DNA from: Lepidurus packardi
Lineage: Eukaryota > Arthropoda > Branchiopoda > Notostraca > Triopsidae
Direction of reading: 5' to 3'
Length of the DNA stretch: 64,000 bases
Assembly: GCA_023053545.1 (NCBI GenBank)
Contig: JAKZAN010000004.1
Span: 7,254,001-7,318,000 of the forward strand
Each line of letters begins with the position of its first letter. Positions within the stretch are counted from its first letter, which is position 1. The translations under genes and the position numbers were made by a program. This document shows positions 55,076-64,000 of the stretch, in pieces. The notes below the pieces were generated by a model. The model had not been told where the DNA came from and made no database searches. It saw only the letters and a list, made by a program, of their open reading frames with translations.

Positions 55076-58000
55076 TGAAGAAATTAAATGCGGTTAAGTC
55101 TTCGTAAACGCTGACGTTGAACGCACGATTCGACCAAAGGATCAAAAAGCTTGACCTTGATTTTTTTTAAAAAAAAGGAGACACAAGGGAACACACGTGT
55201 TGCTCTTGAATGCATTCCATAGAGTCTTTCCGATTTAGGACCAATTGTTTTAAGCACTTTCCCTTCCCATAAAGGCATCCCCGCGACCACGGCAATGAAA
55301 CTATCTTCCCCATAACCATTCTAACAGAGCATTTGATATAGCATGACTGTAAATCTCTATAGCGTACGTGATGCGGCGGCAAAGGGTGGTCTTCTTTTTC
55401 ATTTCTCCCTTTCTACAACTTATGAAGCACCTGTCCAATTAAGTCAGTTAATCGCCCGACCCTTTCATCTAGAAGAAGAAGCCAATTTCTCTTCTCAGAA
55501 GAAGAATTCTTTGGGGTTTATTGTTACCAAGAGTCTTCCTCTCTTTTCTTTTCCTATATACAACTTTATATGCTTTGGACCGGTCCAAAGGACCCCGCAG
55601 AAGATCGCTACACATATCTCCCAGCAGCATTGAGTTCCTTTGATTCTCTGTGACTCAAAAGGTGTTAAGCCTTCCCTTTTCTTCTTCTGAGGTAGGCGGC
55701 CCTTTTAGTCGATTGCGCTTAATTAAGCGGGAGGTGAGGCCTGGTGGACGATAAATCAAGAAATCCAGTCAAAGTTAGAGAGAAAAACACTCGACCACAA
55801 TTCCATGTCTCCCGGCAGGGTACGGGTGCACCTTTTTTAATTTTCCCTTTCTTGCCCACCAAATGATTATCAAACCTACAAACTCTTGCAAAGATCCAAA
55901 CTGCAAAGCCTCAAGGAACAAACAAATTAAAACAACGTTTTCCATCTCGCTCAGTTCCAAATTCGCTTTCATTCCTCCGACCCTTTTTCGGAGCCAGAAC
56001 AACAAAATTTGAAAAGCTAAAGAACAAAACAAAAAAGAAAAAAATATCTAAATCGTCCTCGCCCACAGCAGTGGTCCACACATGGAGTTTCTTTGGATGG
56101 CTAACGGAGTAAGTCCGTTCGAAATTGAAAACAAGGAACCATAAGCAGAGTTGAGAAATTCCTTTTGCCGTGCTTTTGCCCCTTTTGCTTTTTTCATCTC
56201 TCATTTTCGAGACTTACAGATTATAATTACTAGGTTGGCAGCAGTTACCTGAACTTTACGGACATTAGGGGGAGTTGCTCGCAGTCGAAGATATTACTGC
56301 TGGGCAAGAGAACCACAAGAAAAAAAAAACACGGGACGAGCCCTAAAGACCGTGCAATGTTATGCGAAACGGAAATATTTCCTTTAAAGAGATTTTTTTC
56401 AAAAGCCGTATTTTCCAATGTGACTTCCCAAAACTCCCATTAGATCCGGGTCTCGGTTAGACCTGCTTCAAATATATGTCTTATGCCCACTGCCCACGAT
56501 CTTGCTCAATTATTTCTGCGCCCGCGCATGGCTGCTAACTAATTCCATGCATTTGTTAACCTCATTTGCATACATGCACAGACGAAAGGGGTCCCTATAT
56601 GCAAAGCCATGCTCACGCCATTCTGGTAATTTGTTCGGACGTTGCACGGCTATTCATTAACCTGTAAGTGCATACAAGTATGCCATTCGAGAGATTCGAG
56701 CCGTAAGATGAATTATTTTTTCTTATTTCATTTACTGTTTTCTCACACGTCTTCTGTTCTCCCTCAATATACACCCTGTATGGGCAGACTTCCTTAAATG
56801 AAGCAAACACATAAACAGAGCTAAGAAAACCCGAGTTAGCCCCCCCAAATTTCCCCCATGAACAAATATACAAGTGAAACGTCCAAGCTTGGCTCCAAAA
56901 CTTGGTTCGCCCATTGATCATGGCACCTTGTCCCAAACCATTTGTCAAAAGAGCCGCGGTGTACCGGTCAGGTTCCCAACTTCGAGCTCCGCCCACTTAA
57001 TTTGGGGTAAAGGTCTCGGGACAAACCCAAGCAGTTTCCGCTACCAAACGCTCTAGTTAAAACAGTACGCATTCCCCAATTTTAATTTTTCTAAAAAGTA
57101 AAAGAAGGGATGCTTTGTTAACTCAAAAGACCCTCATTGTTCCACCACCCCCTTTCTGATGACTAGGGTCAACCGGCAAGACGGGCAAGAGGCGGTCTGT
57201 CGGTGGGTATTGCGGGGGTAAATTGAGAGGTTTTGGCGAGTCAAGTTCCCCCCGAAAGTTCATGATTACCGGTACAAAGTACCTACAACTTGAATCTGAT
57301 GAACTTCCTATGTCCAGGAAACTGCTCTACACGGTCCATTTGCGGGACCCGATGGTAAAGGTCAATCATTATGTCCGTCTCCTCGACGCATCCTCCGCTC
57401 CTCTGTAGTTAAGATAGTCAAAGACCCCTTTGAGTTTTAAAAGGTGGCGGTTTTTTAAACTTGTCTTTTTTGTCTTGACGGCTCCCAAAAGGGGAGGAAA
57501 ACGATCACGCCTGGACGCCTGCTGGCAAGTTGCAATCGACACACTAGTAGAATGTACGTTTTTTGCGCGGTTTCGAGTTTCATTGCGCAGCGTAGACTAT
57601 AGTTTCCATGACTGAAGCATTCCACATGCTAGGTATTATGTATCAGCTCCAAATATTTTAAAACGTGTTGGCTTTGAGGTCTCATTGCTGACGCCTGCAT
57701 CAGCATGGCCATTACAAACGCCCGTTCAGAAACCGGGGATATGATCCAGATGTGGTCAAGTGTTCAACGCGGTTTCCATTTCTAACGTTCGAAAAAGGGA
57801 AAAGAAGAGCTGACCTGGAGCCCTGTATGCTGTGCAACCTACACCACCCATCGTCTCCTCCTCCGCCTTCTACTTCTCCGCTTGAAAGCTTTGCCAAAGA
57901 AGGGTCAAGTTTGTTAACGACTCTACGGTTCAACTGTGCATATGTAAAAAGGGCCTGGTTTTAACACACCATGCATTCCCATGTGTGTTGTAGAGTAACT

Positions 58001-61000
58001 CACTACAAGCACAAAAGGGGGAAACTTTTTTTGGTTAACGTTGCAAAGTTCTCGGGTAACTAAGTTAAGTCGCTGTTCCCCAGTGTGATGTGCGGGGGAG
58101 ACAAGAATTCCATAAATCAGTCTCGTTAGGCGTTTGCAATTGACCCACACACGACTCGTCTATGGGTTTTGCAGCACTTCTAAGTATTGAGGAATTTAAT
58201 TTGAAACCAGGCAAAACCTCTCTTTCCAAACCAATATGAAACTTTGGAGGCTGTGTGGGTGGCGGCGTTCGATGGTTCCTTGAGCTTTTCAAAACCATAC
58301 ATTTCTTCGACGGAATTCCTTGACTTTCCTTACTACAAGGTTAGCTACTCCACGCTGCGTGCGTGCTCCGGAGATCAGCTCTGGGGATTATAATACAACG
58401 AGCTCTGTATACCAATTTGAGTGAAGAGAGCGAATCTAATAGTTAGAGAAGTGTTCAAACTAATGTTGAAATAACAAAAATAAAAATGCGTCCTTATATT
58501 ACTACAGACATCATGCTCATTCGTGTGGTTGTTTTTAATTTTTCCACGAGTCATAAAAGGCGGAGACCTTGACTTAAAGCTTAGCGCTGCAGTTATGGTC
58601 TCTTGGTCATAAAAATTGGGATGCATGGCTTTTTAATAACCATGAAACAACCTTTCTTTTCCAATCAAGCCACCAAACTTTTAACAAGGCTAAAACACGC
58701 GGCTTTTATAACCACAAGCTTTTCTCCTACAATCGAAATCGACTATCTAGGCATCTACATCGTCTATAAAGAAAAGTTTCCTTCCCAAACCAAGTACATC
58801 ACGAGATAAACTTTTAGTGTAATTTTGACTTGGGAATAAATAACCTGGGCTCCCGAGTTACTCTCTGAAACTCGTACCAACATACGAAATATAATAACAT
58901 TCTTGAGGCAAACCAGGAATGGTTTGGAATACTTGACGAGTTGGTCCTTTTCCTTCCACAATTCTTTAATGAATGTTTGGGGTTTTTATCTATTCGTGTT
59001 TGTGCTCCTCGCCCAGAAAAGATCAACAGTAATACCCAGCTGGGTTCTAACCGCAATTCACACTCTTGTAAAAATTTGTCACCCATTGCTAGGATGACCA
59101 CGACAATAGTCGCGAAGGACGTCGTGGCACTGATGAGAAGAAAAGGTATACAGCCATGAAGTCGTGATCTTGGCCAACACACACTGACAATCATAAAAAT
59201 TAGCATAAAACTCTCTCTATTTCTTTCTCTGAGGCTCTTCTCTCTCTCGCCTCTGTACGGTGCTCTTACTCTTGTGTGCCTGCTTGTGAGCAACTATTTT
59301 TTTCGGGTTTTAATGACGATGAACATACAACTTTTGAAGGAGCCCTGTGACGCTGCACAAATACCTCGCTCTTCGACAAGCATCCTGCATATCCGTCGTC
59401 TATCTAGGGGGATTTGCGGGGTAAATACGGGTAGGAAGGAACTTTTTTTTCTCCTCACTTCGCTCTTTTGGGCAAGCAGGATAATTCGTGAACAATAAGA
59501 CCCTTGGGAAGCTTCCATCAGGCCAAAAACTAGCGAAAGATGAATGATGGGATCACCATAGATTGTTCAAGTCTTGGGATGCGACTATATGGGACAAAAG
59601 AGGCGTTACTTTTAGGATTCTAACATAAGACGAAGACGAGATATTAGGACGAGGCGACTTTTATGTCACCCTCTTATATAGTTAAGTCAGAGGGGAAAAA
59701 CTTGTAAGTTTACCGTCATTCAACGATGACCAGGCAAAGGCACTACGTACAAAACGGAAGACGGCTCCAAACACGCCATTACTCACATTGGGGGCCCATA
59801 CAGCCAATGTGTTGTAAGAGGTGACAGACCTTGCTCTTTGCTATCATTTGTCTTGCTTCGTTTTCCAATAGTGTCACAGAAGCTACACTTGGGAGTCAAA
59901 TGGCTAATTTTATGCTTCTAACCTTTTGCTTTCGCGTTCCTCGTACACAGAGAGCTCCTCCAACGCTCAGCAGTTGAACCCATCTCCAAATATAGCTCAA
60001 TACATTTCACGCTGGCTTCAGTAATTCCCCTTAGCGCGAGAATTCATTTTTAGTTATAACTGTTTCGTTCCTTTCGTAGAATAAGCACATGATCTTCCTG
60101 GCTGATAAGAAAACGTATTTCTTTAGCTACGCAGATAACCTTGATAAGATCATTAATAAATTGTAAGAAAAACCTCGTATGGACGTGTTTTATGACTTCT
60201 TTACGGAAAACTTCCCACGAGGCTAACCATACTGGTCATTGAAGCCTATTGAAAGTGCACAAAAACTCCCAGCTATAGCAAAAAACGCGAATAACAAAAC
60301 AGACATAGGAAAAATCTTGAGCTCAATTGAATTAACTTCGAAAGTGGGCCTATTAGAAGGTATCATATTTCACCAAGCTGGGCCGGTAAAAAAAGACGGT
60401 TAAGTTCGAATTTTCACTGTTGCTTGAAAAAGTTGGGTTCGAATTTTCATTGTTGGTGCTCAACGTGTTCCAAGAGTGCTTGTTAACCCATATTTCACAG
60501 CCAACACAAGCGACGTTGGACACGAATCGCAAAACAATTCGAGCTCTACAAGGCAAAAGGAGCAGTTGGTCACATGTACATGGAGGGTACTTTTTCCCTT
60601 GTGCAGCCACTTTAGGCGTTTCAATTGGCTCATTGCGAAGCAGGAGGTCTTTTCTACCTTGGAACTTTTTGGAACAATTTTAATGTCCTCGCAATAGGTA
60701 TAGAGAAGAACTGGTCTTAAACTGCAGCCCTCATGCCAGCATATCTACTGGCATTCGGGCTTTAGCTTCCTGGCTTGGGACAATGAATTTGGGGATCCCT
60801 TCCGCGAGCCCCAACGTCTGTGGCCCAACAATGCGACACCAGGCTTTATGTTCCTTGCTTTTCCTTCTTTTGAATCTGCGACATGGACACTGTCGCTCAA
60901 GGTATAAATATATATACACAGGCAAACTTTGAGAAAAGCTCAGGGAGGCTGCAAGTCCGCTGGTCAATAAGTAAAAATGACATTGGAAGGATGGTCGTTT

Positions 61001-64000
61001 GGGCTGAAGCTTTTCTCACTGCTCAGCCGATTCGAGTCCGGCAGCCTGCATTGTTAGTACGGAAGGCAAGTATTCCAGAAGGTGTGCACCTGTGGCTATT
61101 ACTGAGACAGTGTGTATTGTGTGACTATAACAAGTTGGAATTGATGGGGACGGACCTAACCTAACGCTTTTCTTAAGGGGTGGGGAGAAAATACATGGGC
61201 GAAGAATTCTACCAAAAGCCTCCGTATTTAGACGCACAAACCCAAATAGCGCATTCAGCAATCCCAAAATGTAACCTTAAAATATCGAAAAGTAGACACT
61301 AGAGAGGGCCTGCACCAGCAGCCGTCCACTTTGCAAGTCTGATCTACCTGAGGCAGCTTCTGGCGGCTTTTGGGTTGGGGGCAATGATGGAAATTGTTGT
61401 TGCGTGAGCTTCACGTTTGTCACGGTACATAAAACTTGAAAAACGGTTTGAGATAAATAGACCTTTGGCCGTTTTCAATATAGTAGTTTGAAGTTTGTGG
61501 AGCAACTTCCATAAGAGGCGCGAGCGGAGCCCCACACCGAAAGCACTTGGGAGAAAAGCGATTTAGAAACGTGGAGAGGTCTATACATCTAATCGATAAG
61601 GGCTCAAAAACGCCTTGAAAAATTTCCCTCAAAAGACTCTCGCGTGCTCTTCCTCTGTATCCCTTATATGCGTGTCCGATAACGTGTTCTGCACAATATC
61701 GAACTCGACAGATGCAAGAAGGGTCTTCTGCTCCAACGCTGGCAAAAAGCCCCATTACCGCTTGAATTCCTCTTGCTCGCCTTCCTTTCCCCCCGCCAAA
61801 AATTTAGTATTTAAAAAAAGAAATCCATCGAGTTCCTGTTGGTTGTCATAAACTTCACGAAGTTAATGGAAACACTTTTGGAGACATTCTCCGGGCTTTC
61901 TGACATCAGCAAATATGTAAACTAGCCAAGGAAAAGCCAAGTCATAATTCCCAAAAAATAATCTTCGGCTTTCGTTACGGCTTGTATACGGTACTGTGCA
62001 TGCGGGTCTAAGGGGCACATGTTTTCCTGTCAAATATGCCAACAACTTTTTTGTAAATATGTGTACCCATTTCTCGTATACTCATATTCATATTCCCTGA
62101 GTTTTCTTTTTTAACGACCTACGGGCCAGGGAAAGCCATTTTAACGAGCACAAATAGTTGACATTTCAATTTTGGACGGAGGCTGGGATTAGTGTCCGGA
62201 GTCTCCGCAATACCTGACGACATTTCTCTCTTCTTTTTCTAGTTTTTGTTCAGCTTTTGGTGTCCCTGTTTTGAATGGTCTCATTCCAAGTTGTTTTGAA
62301 TAGGCCACCACGAAAAAGGTGGATGTCCACGCGTTTTGGGGCAGTTTTTAGGATTGCAGGTGACTTGAGAATGACACAATCCCCGACTTGACTGTCCGAC
62401 AAGAATTGTCTAGAGTTATATACAAAAAAATTGTCTCTCTGTCACCTTCCCTGTTGAGTTGACACCCAAAGTTGACCCAGCAGGAGGACTTTGGGTTGAT
62501 ACTGTGCTGATACACTGCAGCACTTGGGTAGCAATGACCAAAGAGTATAGGAAGAAGAAGAGAGGGGTCTTTGGTTGGGGTTGGGTTTGAATGGGATCGT
62601 ATATATAGTATCTATAGGGATTTTCCAGAAATTTTTGTAACAAAAGACTTGGTTTCCCAAAGCCATGATTTCTCAAAACTAAGTCCAAGGAATGGTGCAT
62701 AGGCAGGAGGGACACAATTTTCTTTCACAAAGGGAGTCCTTTTTTGCCTCTCCCAACAAAAGGTAAACGAAGAAGGTCCAGGTAAAGAAGTAATTGCCAA
62801 AGTCTATCCAGCAGCTTCTTCCCTGTCCATCACGGAGTTCTCTAACAACCTCCAAACTCCAAACTCCAACCTCACCCCCACCCACAAAGTTAGGAACTTT
62901 CTTCCCCTCGAACTCAGCGGGATTTTATTTTTAAGTTTGTAAAAAAAAGCTATAACATGACATAAACGTCTTCGCTAGGATGGTAGAGTCATTAATTGTT
63001 GTCTTATATGCCTTTTTATATCCCCCGAACGTCCCGCAGTCCGAAAGGGATGCTGTGCAATTCCCTCCTGTGAGTAACTAGAAAGCATCATATTTTTTAT
63101 TCCTCCATGGTGGCTTCTCCCAAGTCGGAATAACAAACCAATACTCCATCGCCACCACAAAACACGTGAAGAAGCTTATAGAAGGAGTCTCCGTCAATGT
63201 CTGGAACCCCTACCGGATCCGATCCTTCAACGAGAGGAAAGGTAAAAATGTAGAAACGCAAGCCAGCAACGTTTTTTTAATCCTCTTCAATCACGTAAAT
63301 GGAAAAAACTCGGGAACCCAAAAGGAGTTGTCCAGTAATTGGATTTTTCCTTTTAATGTTTGAAAAAAGGAGAACCGATACTTTAGGTGCTATTGAAGAG
63401 GATTGAAATTTGTTTGAAAGGCATTTTGCGTGCTGTATTGGGATTGAGGAGTGTAATAAGCGATTCGTCCTTCCCCAAAATCAAAAACCTATTATGACTG
63501 GGACCTCTGCCTTCCACGCTTCATCGGTTAGGTACATTTAGGTACTTTTAGGGGAAGAAAAGGTGCTCCTTCTTTTTTTCTTATTTATACTTTTTGTTGT
63601 GTTTAAGAGTTTTTTGAAGGCCTGAGAGAGTTATAGAAGGTGTCGGGATTTACGAGATATTGACGCCTCCCATTTGGGGTAAAAAAGAAAAAGTCTCTGC
63701 GAAAAAGTCTAGGTCCTCCGGAGTTCATTATCTTTCCCTCGCACGGCTCAAGCACCAAAAGAGAGACTTTTACACTTACACACAAACCTCTCGGAAAACT
63801 ACCTCGATGAAAAATGTGAAGCCAGCTATTGCCATTCCATTTGGTTGCGGGTCCATGTAGCGCGCGTACCTACCCCGCCCCCCTGCCTCAATAATGGTGG
63901 CTCGCATGCAGAGAACCGTAGCCGAAGTTAGATTTCTCAAGAAAACCTATCTACACGAGAGAGAGAGAGAACGAAAACGTTTGCCTCTTCCACTTGTAGA
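55076..64000. other. Gene-poor region, right part
   Basis: No gene, RNA gene or known mobile element recognised. It contains the 18-base perfect palindrome at 55573-55590, CT/GA-rich runs at about 59205-59260 and a GA run at 63958-63970. Several ORFs of 60 to 110 codons occur on both strands and resemble chance frames. I see no long terminal repeats, transposase or reverse transcriptase motifs. Confidence 0.45.
55573..55590. repeat. Perfect 18-base palindrome
   Basis: CTTTGGACCGGTCCAAAG is exactly self-complementary with no spacer. It could be a site for a dimeric DNA-binding protein. There is no gene within several kilobases to connect it to. Confidence 0.9.

Overview
This window is nuclear DNA of an animal with compact genes. 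Protein-coding exons are split by many short GT-AG introns of about 45 to 110 bp. The recognisable genes are metazoan families: an IRAG/Jaw1-type ER membrane protein with a KASH-like tail, HORMA-PHD-winged-helix meiotic proteins, a cyclin G, the spliceosome subunit SF3A3, secreted dsRNase-type nucleases, a three-SH3 Dlish homologue, a BTB protein and a cluster of secreted Kazal inhibitors. I cannot name the species; a compact-intron invertebrate fits best. All exon models below were read by eye from splice signals, reading-frame continuity and family similarity.

Layout: 1.8-4.2 kb IRAG-like gene (+). 4.5-8.9 kb tandem pair of HORMAD genes (+), the first frameshifted, the second intact. 11.2-12.8 kb cyclin G (+). 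14.5-28.6 kb an expanded Kazal inhibitor cluster (+): seven intact genes plus several relics. 19.7-30.4 kb SF3A3 (-). 30.7-35.5 kb two DNA/RNA non-specific endonuclease genes (-), with the flanks of a third, missing copy between them. 37.1-39.1 kb Dlish-like gene (+). 39.6-41.1 kb intronless BTB gene (+). 41.1-64.0 kb about 23 kb in which I recognise no gene, only simple repeats, palindromes and one tandem duplication.

The most striking structure is the interleaving of SF3A3 with the Kazal cluster. SF3A3 exons 1-6 lie at 28836-30380 and exons 7-9 at 19691-20163. Joined, they give about 505 residues with phase-matched junctions. The intron between them is about 8.7 kb, roughly a hundred times the others, and holds four intact Kazal genes and at least three broken ones on the opposite strand. 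Decayed copies of the SF3A3 3' exons sit among the Kazal genes outside the intron (14.5 and 17.8 kb). This suggests the cluster grew by duplicating segments that carried both the SF3A3 3' end and a Kazal gene. The Kazal reactive-site (P1) residue differs in almost every copy, so the cluster looks like a diversified set of secreted protease inhibitors. The nuclease pair, another secreted family expanding by local duplication and loss, lies directly beside it.
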